A stretch of DNA of 64,000 nt from SAR202 cluster bacterium (GTDB taxonomy: Bacteria > Chloroflexota > Dehalococcoidia > Lucifugimonadales > GCA-2712585). This document shows, piece by piece, positions 24,439 to 32,288 of this stretch. The stretch is from the NCBI GenBank assembly GCA_016872285.1, contig VGZZ01000004.1, positions 41,890 to 105,889 of the forward strand, written 5' to 3'. The position numbers and the translations under genes were made by a program. Within the stretch, counting starts at the first letter, position 1. Each line of letters opens with the position of its first letter. The notes beneath the pieces are model-generated. The model was not told the origin of the DNA, did no database searches, and saw only the letters and a program-made list of their open reading frames with translations.

Positions 24439-24684
24439 ATGAAGACTATGACAAAGTTGGGCAGAAACGGTAGATTCGTCATACCTTCTTCCCACCGTAA
24501 AGCCTTAGGCCTTGAAGAAGGTGACGACCTTATTGTCATCCTTGAAGACAAGGAGATTCGCGTTTTTACAGTCGAGCAAGGCATCAAGAAAGCCCAAGAA
24601 ATAGTGCGACGTCGCGTGCCGGCAGGCCGAATGCTCTCAGAAGAATTGATTCGTGAGCGAAGAGAAGAAGCCAAGCGAGAGTGA
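24439..24684 (+). CDS. vapB: AbrB/MazE-fold antitoxin
   Basis: An 81-residue protein with an N-terminal swapped-hairpin DNA-binding domain: KLGRNGRFVIPSSHRKALGL then EEGDDLIVILEDKEIRVFTV. A basic helical tail (residues 50-81) probably wraps the toxin. The start is ATG 24439; GTG 24430 is in frame but overlaps the -10 box. No ribosome binding site is seen, so translation is probably leaderless. It overlaps the PIN toxin gene by 32 bases, as expected for a type II toxin-antitoxin pair. Confidence 0.85.
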   Translation: MKTMTKLGRNGRFVIPSSHRKALGLEEGDDLIVILEDKEIRVFTVEQGIKKAQEIVRRRVPAGRMLSEELIRERREEAKRE

Positions 24685-25060
24685 AGTCGTTCTGGACTCA
24701 TCCGCCCTCTTAGCCTTAATTAACGATGAGCCAGGGGCGGAGAGAGTTAAAACTGTAGTGAGACGGTCTGCCATTAGCTCCGTGAACCTTTCGGAGGTTG
24801 TGGCAAAACTCTGCCAGGACAACTTTTCAGCTATCGAGATTAAGGGATTGCTGGAAAATCTGCCATTCCAAATTATCGATTTTACGGCGGAACAGGCCGT
24901 TCAGGCCGGGCTTCTACAGCCTGACACCAAATTCGCGGGTCTATCCCTTGGAGACAGGGCTTGTTTAGTTCTAGCTAGGCAGTTGGCCTTGCCAGCCATG
25001 ACGACAGATAGAAATTGGGCCAGGTTGTCTCTCGGGATACATATCCTGATGGTTCGGTAG
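24653..25060 (+). CDS. vapC: PIN-domain ribonuclease toxin, VapC-like
   Basis: A 135-residue PIN-domain protein, expected to be a Mg-dependent ribonuclease that cuts tRNA or rRNA when free of its antitoxin. The acidic active-site residues are in place: D of VVLDSSALL, E of NLSEVVAK, D of LGDRACL and D of TTDRNWARL. It starts at GTG 24653 inside the antitoxin gene. It is followed by a tRNA-like fragment and two tRNA genes, a usual site for mobile toxin-antitoxin loci. Confidence 0.88.
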   Translation: MSEEKKPSESEVVLDSSALLALINDEPGAERVKTVVRRSAISSVNLSEVVAKLCQDNFSAIEIKGLLENLPFQIIDFTAEQAVQAGLLQPDTKFAGLSLGDRACLVLARQLALPAMTTDRNWARLSLGIHILMVR

Positions 25061-25070
25061 CAAAACTTGT

Positions 25071-25099
25071 TGGGGAAGCCGGGGCTGGAACCCCAAGTC
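25071..25099 (-). repeat. Degenerate copy of tRNA-Leu 3' end
   Basis: TGGGGAAGCCGGG is identical to bases 25341-25353 of the tRNA-Leu gene, and the next ~16 bases are similar (GGAACCCC against TGAACCCG). On the minus strand it reads a weak T arm and an acceptor end in CCCCA. With the intact tRNA-Leu it flanks the small membrane-protein gene, like an att-site duplication. The fragment is not a functional tRNA. Confidence 0.5.
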
Positions 25100-25316
25100 A
25101 CCCGCGGTTGGGTCGTCCCCGAGCCTGGAAGGCTAGGACTAGAAGGCGGCCCCCATAAAAGACGGCAAACGACCAGATGTAGGTCTGGGCCATAAAATCG
25201 ATTCCCGCAAAACCTGATAGAAAAAGAGCAAAGGCGGCTAGCACGGCTGCGCCAACCGCAATCCCCGCCTCTTTCCGAAGAAGAAGTACTGCATCTCGTG
25301 TGATTATGATAGGCAT
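25098..25316 (-). CDS. Small two-segment membrane protein
   Basis: A 72-residue hypothetical protein. Two hydrophobic stretches, about residues 17-34 (GIAVGAAVLAAFALFLSG) and 43-60 (IWSFAVFYGGRLLVLAF), end in a basic tail. The start ATG 25316 has GAGAGGG upstream; a longer frame to 25379 would translate part of the tRNA-Leu gene and is rejected. I do not recognise a family. It is bracketed by the tRNA-Leu gene and its degenerate fragment. Confidence 0.5.
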   Translation of the reverse strand: MPIIITRDAVLLLRKEAGIAVGAAVLAAFALFLSGFAGIDFMAQTYIWSFAVFYGGRLLVLAFQARGRPNRG

Positions 25317-25337
25317 AGATATCCCTCTCATCCAAAG

Positions 25338-25421
25338 TGGTGGGGAAGCCGGGACTTGAACCCGGACGTCTTTCGACACAAGGTCCTAAGCCTTGCGCGT
25401 CTGCCGTTCCGCCACTTCCCC
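25338..25421 (-). tRNA. tRNA-Leu (TAG)
   Basis: Class II tRNA with a long variable arm. Acceptor GGGGAAG/CTTCCCC, anticodon stem CAAGG/CCTTG with loop CTTAGGA (anticodon TAG), variable arm of the GTGTCGAAAGACGT type, T arm CCGGG-TTCAAGT-CCCGG, discriminator A and an encoded CCA. Confidence 0.96.
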
Positions 25422-25483
25422 CGTCCTAAATAAGCCGCGTGGACTAAAAACTTTGCTGGACTGGTGGCTTGAATGAGATGCAA

Positions 25484-25559
25484 TGGTGACCCGCCCCGGA
25501 ATCGAACCGAGAACCTAGTGATTAAGAGTCACTTGCTCTGCCAGTTGAGCTAGCGGGCC
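25484..25559 (-). tRNA. tRNA-Lys (CTT)
   Basis: Acceptor GGCCCGC/GCGGGTC with one G-U pair, anticodon stem AGTGA/TCACT with loop CTCTTAA (anticodon CTT), T arm CTCGG-TTCGATT-CCGGG, discriminator A and an encoded CCA. It precedes tRNA-Leu on the same strand by 62 bases. Confidence 0.96.
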
Positions 25560-25594
25560 ACGACCAAAAATTATAACACAGGCACGCCCTCCTC

Positions 25595-26326
25595 TCACCT
25601 CCCGTGCGACAGCCTCTCCGCCAGATATTCCGGCAGCCCCGCCCTCCGCATCTTCTCCTGCACCCTCCCGATGTCATACCCCACACGATGCCTCGTGATC
25701 ACAGCCTCGTCCCCGTCATACATCGCATAGCTGGCCCTCGGGTCACCGTCCCGGGGCTGTCCTACGCTCCCCGGGTTGAAAATAAGCCGCCGCGAGTCCA
25801 ATCTCACCGATATGTCCTCCATAAAAGGCCCGAACAAGGCCATCCCCTCGCTTTCTGTGCAAACAAACGGCATGTGCGAGTGACCCACCAGACAGTACGA
25901 CGACTCCATCCTGCCAAACGTATCCAGCGCGGCATATTGGTTCACCAGGTACTCCCACACCGGCTCCTTCAACGTCCCGTGCACCAGCGTGAACCCCTCC
26001 TGGCGCTCCACCTCCCTCAATCCCGCCAGAAACTCCTTCTCCTCCTTCTTCAAATGCGACGCCGTCCACAAGACAGCCTGTGCGGCGTAGCTGTTAAACT
26101 CCTCCACTCCCGCTCTCCCACACGCCGCGTAATCGTGGTTCCCGCCGATGCATGTCAACTTCAGCCCTCGAAGCAACGCCAGGCACGCCCCTGGGTCCGG
26201 CCCATAGCCCACCACGTCCCCCAGGCACCACACCTCCTCAAACCCTCCCCTGGCTCGTGCGTCGGCCAGCACAGCCTCCAAGGCCTCCAGGTTGGCGTGA
26301 ATATCGGACACTATTAACGCTCTCAT
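25595..26326 (-). CDS. Calcineurin-like metallophosphoesterase
   Basis: A 243-residue two-metal phosphoesterase of the YfcE/MJ0936-like type. The metal motifs are in order: SDIHANLEAL, GDVVGYGPDP, GGNHDYA, and LVHGTL followed by GHSHMPF. The start is ATG 26326; a longer frame to 26650 runs antisense through thiL and is rejected. TATAAT lies nine bases upstream, so the leader is only a few bases. It is divergent from thiL. The substrate is probably a small phosphodiester. Confidence 0.9.
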   Translation of the reverse strand: MRALIVSDIHANLEALEAVLADARARGGFEEVWCLGDVVGYGPDPGACLALLRGLKLTCIGGNHDYAACGRAGVEEFNSYAAQAVLWTASHLKKEEKEFLAGLREVERQEGFTLVHGTLKEPVWEYLVNQYAALDTFGRMESSYCLVGHSHMPFVCTESEGMALFGPFMEDISVRLDSRRLIFNPGSVGQPRDGDPRASYAMYDGDEAVITRHRVGYDIGRVQEKMRRAGLPEYLAERLSHGR

Positions 26327-26370
26327 CAGGCCTAAATTATAACCGTCAGGCCCCTCTGCGCCGACTGCGA

Positions 26371-26376
26371 TATAAT
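26371..26376 (+). promoter_or_regulatory. -10 box for leaderless thiL
   Basis: A perfect TATAAT lies eight bases before the ATG of thiL, so transcription should start one or two bases before the start codon. Confidence 0.55.
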
Positions 26377-26384
26377 CGCAAGGT

Positions 26385-27392
26385 ATGGCTAATACCGTAA
26401 AAGACCTGGGCGAGTTCGCCTTAATCGACCGCCTCCTCGCCGCCATCCACCAGCGACTGGGCGATGTCCAACCCCTCTTCGGCTCCCGCCTTCTAGTTGA
26501 CGTTGGTGATGACGCCGCCGCCTGGCGCGCCGACAACGTCACCCAGCTCGCCACCACCGACACCATGGTGGAAGGCGTCCACTTCTTCCGCTCTACCACC
26601 CCCTGGCGAGACCTGGGCTGGAAGGCCATGGCCTCCAACGTCAGCGACATCGCCGCTATGGGCGGCCTTCCTCTTTATGCCCTTGTCACCCTCGGCATGC
26701 CCCCTGACACCTCCGTGTCCGCCATAGACGAACTTTACGCCGGCATGATCGACGCCGCCCAGGAGTACAAGTTCCGAATTATCGGCGGCGACATCGTCCG
26801 CTCCCCCACCGCCTTTATCACCGTCGCCCTCACCGGCGCCACCGACGAGCCACCCCTCCTCCGCTCCGCCGCCCACCCCAGCGACCTGGTTGCCACCACC
26901 TGCTGGCTGGGATCCTCCGCCGCCGGCCTCCGATTGCTTCAACATCGACAGTCCATCCCCAAGGATATCTTTGACCGACTGGCCGATGCCCATCGCAAGC
27001 CTAAAGCCTGCGTCCTCCAAGGCCGCATCCTCGCCAAGCACGGCGTCCGGTGCGCCATGGATGTCAGCGACGGCCTGGTGGACGATCTGTCCAAGCTCTG
27101 CAAAGCCAGCGGCGTCTCCGCCCGCATCGACGCCCACAAGCTGCCCATCGATCCAGCCCTTCGTGCCACCTTCCCCCAGGGCTACACCACCCTGGCCCTC
27201 GGCGGCGGCGAGGACTATGGCCTTATATTCACCGCGCCGCCCCAGGTCATGGACCGCGTTGTATGCCTCCTCCCGCCTCCCACCTCCATCATCGGTGCCA
27301 TTACTGCTAACTCTCCAGGAAAAGTTACCGTCGTCGACGCCTCAGGCAAAGACATCACTCCCGCTCACGGCGGCTGGGACCACTACCGCTAG
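26385..27392 (+). CDS. thiL: Thiamine-monophosphate kinase
   Basis: A 335-residue kinase that converts thiamine monophosphate to thiamine diphosphate. The Mg and substrate motifs are present: VGDDAAAW, TTDTMVEGVHF, WKAMASNVSDIAAMGG, RIIGGDIVRS, AMDVSDGLVDDL and GGGEDYGL. The fold and length are those of ThiL. With thiE at 32742 it gives two thiamine genes in the window, though not in one operon. The product serves TPP enzymes such as KorB at 38145. Confidence 0.94.
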   Translation: MANTVKDLGEFALIDRLLAAIHQRLGDVQPLFGSRLLVDVGDDAAAWRADNVTQLATTDTMVEGVHFFRSTTPWRDLGWKAMASNVSDIAAMGGLPLYALVTLGMPPDTSVSAIDELYAGMIDAAQEYKFRIIGGDIVRSPTAFITVALTGATDEPPLLRSAAHPSDLVATTCWLGSSAAGLRLLQHRQSIPKDIFDRLADAHRKPKACVLQGRILAKHGVRCAMDVSDGLVDDLSKLCKASGVSARIDAHKLPIDPALRATFPQGYTTLALGGGEDYGLIFTAPPQVMDRVVCLLPPPTSIIGAITANSPGKVTVVDASGKDITPAHGGWDHYR

Positions 27393-27453
27393 ATATTGCG
27401 GATACCCCACAGTACGTATGGGTATATGAGTTCTGTCAACTCCCAAGGAAATC

Positions 27454-27510
27454 CCTTCTCCCCTTGTGGGAGAAGGCGTAGGATGAGGGGTGAAACCCTA
27501 ATACTACAAT
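27454..27510. repeat. Dispersed hairpin repeat, copy 9
   Basis: CCTTCTCCC / GGGAGAAGG around CTTGT, then CGTAGGATGAGGGGTGAAAC and a CCCTA...ACTACAA end. The same extended unit follows at 28828, so at least 55 bases are conserved between the two. Confidence 0.8.
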
Positions 27511-27577
27511 ACGGACATTACATCCAAGTGAACATTAGTTCTCCTATCCAAATTAGAAACTTATGACCAGAGTTTAA

Positions 27578-28057
27578 ATGTCCAACGACCTTGAACTTAC
27601 CACTCATAGCCCCGAAGAGACCCAACGCCTGGGCCGCCTTCTGGGCGAGGCCGCCCAACCCGGCGACGTGTTTCTCCTCCTCGGCCCCCTAGGCGCTGGC
27701 AAGACCTCCCTGACCCAGGGGATTGCCTGGGGCCTGGGCGTCAAGGAGCACGCCCGCAGCCCCACCTTCGTCCTCATGACCCGCTATAAAGGCCGCCTCA
27801 CCATCTATCATGTCGACCTCTTCCGCGTCGAAGGCGCTCTTGAGGCCGCCGACCTGGGTCTCGAGGAGTATCTGGGCGGTGACGGCGTCTGCGTCATCGA
27901 ATGGGCTGACCGCGCCACGGAACTCTTTGAAGACCGCGGTCTGTGGATTGGACTGGACTACGGCAAGACCGACTCCGAGCGCGTGATACGCATGGCTGCC
28001 CAAGACTCGCGCCACCAGACCCTCCTCGACGCCATCGCCAACCAGGTGAAAGCCTGA
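27578..28057 (+). CDS. tsaE: tRNA t6A biosynthesis ATPase TsaE
   Basis: A 159-residue P-loop ATPase that supports the TsaB-TsaD complex in making threonylcarbamoyladenosine at tRNA position 37. Walker A is GPLGAGKTSLTQG; SPTFVLM, YHVDLFR and the Walker-B-like VIEWADR follow. It is separated from tsaB by two bases. No ribosome binding site is obvious before ATG 27578. Confidence 0.93.
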   Translation: MSNDLELTTHSPEETQRLGRLLGEAAQPGDVFLLLGPLGAGKTSLTQGIAWGLGVKEHARSPTFVLMTRYKGRLTIYHVDLFRVEGALEAADLGLEEYLGGDGVCVIEWADRATELFEDRGLWIGLDYGKTDSERVIRMAAQDSRHQTLLDAIANQVKA

Positions 28058-28059
28058 AC

Positions 28060-28785
28060 ATGCTCCTAGCCATCGACACCTCTACCCGCTACGCCGGTGT
28101 CCTTCTGTGGAAGGACGGCCAACAAATTGCCTCTCGCTCCTGGTATTCGAGGCAGAGCCACACCAAAGAACTCCTGCCCGCCATCGACGGCATCTTGAAG
28201 GACGCCGCCCTCAAGCCCGCCGACCTCACCACCATAGCCATTGCCCTCGGCCCCGGCGGCTTCAGCGCCCTGCGAGTCGGCATGTCCGCCGCCAAGGGCT
28301 TCTGCCTCGCCCTCGACACACCCCTTATCGGCATCTCGACCCTCGAAATGGAAGCCTGGCCCTACGCCAACCTTGGCCTCCCCGTCTGCCCCATCCTGGA
28401 CATCGGCCGTGGCGAGGTCGCCTGGGCCATCTACCAATCTTCCGACGCTGCCTGGCGTCAGGCCCGTGAGCCGGAAATCGCCAGCCTCCCAGACTTCTCA
28501 CGATCCATCCCCCAGGGATCTATCATCTGTGGCGAGGGCATCTCCATCTACGGGGCAGAATTGCGGCAGGCTTTGAGCGAGAAAGCCGTCGTAGTAGAAT
28601 ACCCTGGCCCTAACGTACGGCTGTGGGCGCTGGCAAAACTGGCTTCGGAACGTCTGGCCCAGGACAAAGCCGATGACGCCGCCACCCTCCAGCCCTTTTA
28701 CCTGCGGCGTCCCACCATAACCAAAGCCAACCCACCTATAAAAGTAAAGTTTGGACTAGACCCTAAAATGCCTGGTGCTCATTGA
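28060..28785 (+). CDS. tsaB: tRNA t6A biosynthesis protein TsaB
   Basis: A 241-residue actin-fold partner of TsaD. It begins MLLAIDTSTRYAGV, the TsaB signature, and has SHTKELLPAIDGIL and the GPGGFSALRVGMSAAKG loop. The start is ATG 28060, two bases after tsaE with AGGTG upstream; a longer frame back to 27943 overlaps tsaE and is rejected. tsaC and tsaD are not in the window. Confidence 0.93.
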   Translation: MLLAIDTSTRYAGVLLWKDGQQIASRSWYSRQSHTKELLPAIDGILKDAALKPADLTTIAIALGPGGFSALRVGMSAAKGFCLALDTPLIGISTLEMEAWPYANLGLPVCPILDIGRGEVAWAIYQSSDAAWRQAREPEIASLPDFSRSIPQGSIICGEGISIYGAELRQALSEKAVVVEYPGPNVRLWALAKLASERLAQDKADDAATLQPFYLRRPTITKANPPIKVKFGLDPKMPGAH

Positions 28786-28827
28786 GGACTGAGGTGCATC
28801 GAACGAATCGCTTGCTCCAAGACAATT

Positions 28828-28885
28828 CCTTCTCCCACAAGGGGAGAAGGCGAAGGATGAGGGGTAAACCCTAGCACTACAAGAC
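28828..28885. repeat. Dispersed hairpin repeat, copy 10
   Basis: CCTTCTCCC / GGGAGAAGG around ACAAG, then CGAAGGATGAGGGGTAAACC and CCTAGCACTACAAG. The loop is an inverted relative of that in copy 9, while the arms are identical. Confidence 0.8.
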
Positions 28886-28966
28886 ACGCACCAGAACCAC
28901 TTGCCATTATCGTTTCATAGCATAAATGTATTGAGATAATTAGCACCCGCAATCAAAGGAGAGAAC

Positions 28967-29431
28967 GTGAGCAAAGAGATTCAGCGCACCCTTGTCCTAG
29001 TAAAGCCCGATGGCGTACAGCGTGGTCTCATCGGTGCCATCATCTCCAGGCTGGAAGCCCGCGGCCTCAAAGCCGTCGGCATGAAGCTGCTGCATATGGA
29101 CCGCCCCATGGCCGAAAAACACTACGGCGTCCACCGTGAGCGCCCCTTCTTCAAGGGCTTGGTGGAGTTCATCACCTCCGGCCCCCTCGTCGCCATGGTC
29201 TGGGAAGGCCCCGACGCCGTCGCCATGACGCGCAACACCATGGGCAAGACCAACCCCCTGGAGGCCGCCCCTGGCACCATCCGTGCCGACCTGGCGGTAG
29301 ACATAGGCCGCAACCTGGTCCACGGCTCCGATTCGCCCGAGACAGCCAAAAGCGAAATCGCCCTCTTTTTTAAGCCGTCGGAACTGGTGAGCTATCAGCG
29401 GGCCACGGAGGCCTGGATTATAGAACCCTGA
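28967..29431 (+). CDS. ndk: Nucleoside diphosphate kinase
   Basis: A 154-residue kinase balancing NTP pools. The phosphate-accepting histidine lies in [12 protein letters not shown]; the start [16 protein letters not shown] and the TMGKTNP loop are typical. The start is GTG 28967 behind AAAGGAG. The 3' end overlaps that of the convergent rsfS by 14 bases. Confidence 0.95.
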   Translation: MSKEIQRTLVLVKPDGVQRGLIGAIISRLEARGLKAVGMKLLHMDRPMAEKHYGVHRERPFFKGLVEFITSGPLVAMVWEGPDAVAMTRNTMGKTNPLEAAPGTIRADLAVDIGRNLVHGSDSPETAKSEIALFFKPSELVSYQRATEAWIIEP

Positions 29432-29786
29432 GCACCTGGGACGCTTTCGACCACACCTGCTCTAGGCCATAGAACTCCCGCTGCTCCGGGCTGAAGATGT
29501 GCACTATCACGTTGCCAAAGTCCAGCAGCAGCCACCCCGACTCCGCCGTGCCTTCGTAGTGCTTCAGCCTTACGCCGTCATCCTTCTTCAGCCTCATCTC
29601 CATCTCTTCGTGGATGGCGCGGATCTGCCGGTCTGATTCAGCGCTTAGGATGACAAAGTAGTCGGCGAAGACTGATATCTTTGAAATGTCCAGTAGGACA
29701 ATGTCCTCTGCCTGCACGTCCGACGCGATATCTACCAGCTTGCGGGCGATTTCCGATGGGGTCAGTATAGACTCTCCTCTTACCAT
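29418..29786 (-). CDS. rsfS: Ribosomal silencing factor
   Basis: A 122-residue protein that binds ribosomal protein uL14 and blocks subunit joining in starvation. Family landmarks: [22 protein letters not shown], and the C-terminal [31 protein letters not shown] lies six bases before the ATG, so the mRNA should be leaderless. Confidence 0.94.
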   Translation of the reverse strand: MVRGESILTPSEIARKLVDIASDVQAEDIVLLDISKISVFADYFVILSAESDRQIRAIHEEMEMRLKKDDGVRLKHYEGTAESGWLLLDFGNVIVHIFSPEQREFYGLEQVWSKASQVLRVL

Positions 29787-29792
29787 CCCTGA

Positions 29793-29798
29793 ATTATA
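29793..29798 (-). promoter_or_regulatory. -10 box for leaderless rsfS
   Basis: A perfect TATAAT on the minus strand, six bases from the ATG of rsfS. The predicted transcription start coincides with the start codon. Confidence 0.58.
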
Positions 29799-29905
29799 GT
29801 CTCGCCTTTAATCTCCAACAACGCATAAGGCTATGCTAACAGGTATAGATAAAATTGCGAACGCCCTACCCCCGCGCTGGTCTAATATGTTAGGCTGATT
29901 TAGTT

Positions 29906-31030
29906 ATGATTGCCCTAGACCCACGAAAAGTTATCGTCGCCATGAGCGGCGGCGTCGACTCCTCCGTGGCCGCCCTGCTGCTGAAGCGCGCCGGCTATGA
30001 CATCATCGGCGTCACCATGCGCCTCTACAGCATCGACGAAAAGGACCTCCCCGCCTACTACAAGGGTTGCTGCTCCCTCGACGATGTCGAGGACGCCCGC
30101 CGCATCTGCGAAATGCTGGGCGTGCCGCATTATGTCTTCAATGTCCAGCGCGAGTTCCAGGCCCACGTCATCGACTACTTCCTCCGCGAGTACCAGCTAG
30201 GCCGCACCCCCCATCCCTGCATCGCCTGCAACGACCGCATTAAGTTCTCCTTCCTCATGCAGCGCGCCCACTACCTTGGCGCCAAGTACGTCGCCACCGG
30301 CCACTACGCCCGCATCGAAGGCCGCCCCAACGGCTTCCACCTCCTCAAGGCCGCCGACCCTTCCAAGGACCAGTCCTACGTCCTCTACGGCATGGGCCAG
30401 GCGCAGCTCGCCTCCACCCTCATGCCCGTCGGTCACCTCCCCAAGCCGGAAATCCGACGCCTCGCCATCGATGCCGGCTTCCCCAACGCCGCCAAGCCGG
30501 ACAGCCAGGAGATCTGCTTCATACCTCTGGGCGACTACCGCAAGTTCCTTGAGGGCCGTATTACCACCAAGCCCGGCCGCCTGGTGGACACCCGGGGCCA
30601 AGTCCTCGGCCAGCACCGCGGCATCGAGTTCTTTACAATCGGCCAGCGCAAGGGCCTCGGCGTCGCCGCCACCCAGCCCCTCTTCGTCACCGCCATCGAC
30701 CCAGGCACGGGCGACGTCACCCTCGGTCCCGAGGACGCGCTGATGCAGACGGAACTTTGGGCCGGGCAGGTCAACTACATCTCCGGCCAGGTCCCCGCCG
30801 CTGGCGCCGATGTCACCGTCAAGATTCGCTACAAGTCCCAGGAGACGCCTGCCCACCTGTACCCACAGGGCAGCGATGTCCTGGTGCGTTTCGACCAGCC
30901 CCAGCGCGCCGTGACCCCCGGCCAGGCCGTCGTCTTCTATCAGGGCGACGAAGTCCTAGGCGGCGGGCGCATCGCCCATCCCAAGGCCCGTGACGCCTCC
31001 CAGCCCAGCGCGGCCTATGCCGTCCCTTGA
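29906..31030 (+). CDS. mnmA: tRNA-specific 2-thiouridylase
   Basis: A 374-residue PP-loop enzyme that thiolates U34 of Lys, Glu and Gln tRNAs. The PP-loop is AMSGGVDSSVAALLL; the catalytic cysteines are in HPCIACNDRIKF and DSQEICFIP. The length is normal, and the C-terminal beta domain is present. TGT-TAGGCT lies nine bases before ATG 29906, suggesting a very short leader. It heads mnmA-rnhB-yraN, whose genes overlap. Confidence 0.94.
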   Translation: MIALDPRKVIVAMSGGVDSSVAALLLKRAGYDIIGVTMRLYSIDEKDLPAYYKGCCSLDDVEDARRICEMLGVPHYVFNVQREFQAHVIDYFLREYQLGRTPHPCIACNDRIKFSFLMQRAHYLGAKYVATGHYARIEGRPNGFHLLKAADPSKDQSYVLYGMGQAQLASTLMPVGHLPKPEIRRLAIDAGFPNAAKPDSQEICFIPLGDYRKFLEGRITTKPGRLVDTRGQVLGQHRGIEFFTIGQRKGLGVAATQPLFVTAIDPGTGDVTLGPEDALMQTELWAGQVNYISGQVPAAGADVTVKIRYKSQETPAHLYPQGSDVLVRFDQPQRAVTPGQAVVFYQGDEVLGGGRIAHPKARDASQPSAAYAVP

Positions 31031-31652
31031 CCTCGAGCTAAACCTCCACAAAAAAGGCCTGTCCCTGGTGGCAGGCGTGGATGAGGTGGGCCGAGGCCCC
31101 CTCGCCGGCCCCGTTATGGCCGGCGCTGTTGTCCTGCCCACCAATCTCAACCCCCGCTCCAACTGGCTCGCACTGATTAACGACAGCAAGCTCCTGACCC
31201 GCCAGCAGCGCGAGAAGGCCGCCGATGTTATCTTCCGTCATGCCCTGGGTATCGGCATTGGCCGGGTGGAACCCTGGGAGATTGATGACATAGGCATCGC
31301 CGCCGCCTCCGAGCTTGCCATGACCCGCGCCATCTCCAACCTCCCCCTCAAGCCTCAGCATGTGCTTATCGACTATTTCTCGCTCAAAGCCAGCCGCGTC
31401 CCCCACACCGCCGTCCCTGGCGGCGACGAAGGCTGTGTCTCCATAGCGGCAGCCTCAATAGTCGCCAAGGTAGCCCGCGACACCATCATGACCGAGTTCC
31501 ACTCTACCTATCCCGCCTATGGCTTCCACCAGCACAAAGGCTATGGTACTGCCGGCCACATGGAAGCCCTCCGGCAGATCGGCCCCTGCCGCATCCACCG
31601 CCGCAGCTTTGCTCCCGTGCGTCTGGCCGCCGACGCCCTGGGCATGGCCTGA
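31017..31652 (+). CDS. rnhB: Ribonuclease HII
   Basis: A 211-residue RNase that nicks at ribonucleotides in DNA. Active-site motifs: GVDEVGRGPLAGP, INDSKLLTRQQRE and VLIDYF; AAASIVAKVARD and GYGTAGHMEAL follow. I choose ATG 31017, which overlaps the end of mnmA by 14 bases; GTG 30990 is a longer alternative. Its stop overlaps the yraN ATG. Confidence 0.93.
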   Translation: MPSLDLELNLHKKGLSLVAGVDEVGRGPLAGPVMAGAVVLPTNLNPRSNWLALINDSKLLTRQQREKAADVIFRHALGIGIGRVEPWEIDDIGIAAASELAMTRAISNLPLKPQHVLIDYFSLKASRVPHTAVPGGDEGCVSIAAASIVAKVARDTIMTEFHSTYPAYGFHQHKGYGTAGHMEALRQIGPCRIHRRSFAPVRLAADALGMA

Positions 31653-32032
31653 TGCCTCCCACCCGCCGCACCCGCCTCGGAAATCGAGGCGAGCTCCTCG
31701 CCCGCCGCCTCTTAGAGGCCAGCGGCTACACCATCCTTTGCCCCAACTATCGATGCCGCTGGGGCGAAATCGACCTGATAGCCCAGGAAGGCGACACCCT
31801 GGTCTTCGTCGAAGTCCGCACCAAACGCGGCAACGCCTTCGGCCAGCCCGAGGAGTCCCTTACCAAACGAAAGGCCCAAAAACTAGTCCTCACCGCCCAG
31901 ACCTTCCTGGAAGAGCGAGGCCTTGAGCAAAGCTCCTGGCGCATAGACCTCATCGCCGTCCCCATGGACTCCCAGGGCCGCCTCTCCCCTCTCCGCCACC
32001 TTCAAAACGTCGTTGAGCAGACCGACTTCTAG
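31652..32032 (+). CDS. yraN: YraN family endonuclease-like protein (UPF0102)
   Basis: A 126-residue protein of the PD-(D/E)xK nuclease fold. It has GNRGELLARRLLEASGY, RWGEIDLIAQEGDTLVFVEVRTK (with the catalytic D, E and K) and the basic KRKAQKLVLTAQ helix. The in vivo role is unclear. The ATG overlaps the rnhB TGA by one base, a classic rnhB-yraN pair. Confidence 0.92.
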   Translation: MPPTRRTRLGNRGELLARRLLEASGYTILCPNYRCRWGEIDLIAQEGDTLVFVEVRTKRGNAFGQPEESLTKRKAQKLVLTAQTFLEERGLEQSSWRIDLIAVPMDSQGRLSPLRHLQNVVEQTDF

Positions 32033-32042
32033 CCTGCGAATT

Positions 32043-32067
32043 GTCATTCTGAGCCTGCGAAGAATCT
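32043..32067. repeat. CATTCTGAGC dispersed repeat, short form
   Basis: GTCATTCTGAGCCTGCGAAGA followed by ATCT, lacking the inner hairpin. It lies right after yraN and 50 bases before a long copy. Confidence 0.65.
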
Positions 32068-32117
32068 AATCAACGTGACTGCTGCAACGCCCCCTTCATC
32101 ACTACCAACATCAGTTT

Positions 32118-32171
32118 GTCATTCCGAGCGGCAGACCCGATGTACTCATCGGGACGCAGTTGAGGAATCTG
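32118..32171. repeat. CATTCCGAGC dispersed repeat, long form
   Basis: Begins GTCATTCCGAGC and ends GAGGAATCTG. It shares with the copy at 5641-5691 the inner core CCCGATGTACTC, TCGGGACGCAGT. The inner stem CCCGATG/CATCGGG stays paired although one base of the loop region differs. Confidence 0.75.
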
Positions 32172-32288
32172 TTATGTCGGTAACTACGTCAAGCATCTCA
32201 CTAACACACCCCACATCCTTTCTCCATCCGCTAAGGATGGTATATTAATTCCCTCACTACTCATAAAAGAGCATTAAGGTCTCCTTCT

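Noticed and set aside
25317..25379. N-terminal extension of the small membrane protein
   Set aside because: It would translate part of the tRNA-Leu gene; ATG 25316 has a ribosome binding site.
26327..26650. N-terminal extension of the phosphoesterase to 26650
   Set aside because: It runs antisense through the start of thiL, and the fold begins at MRALIVSDIHAN.
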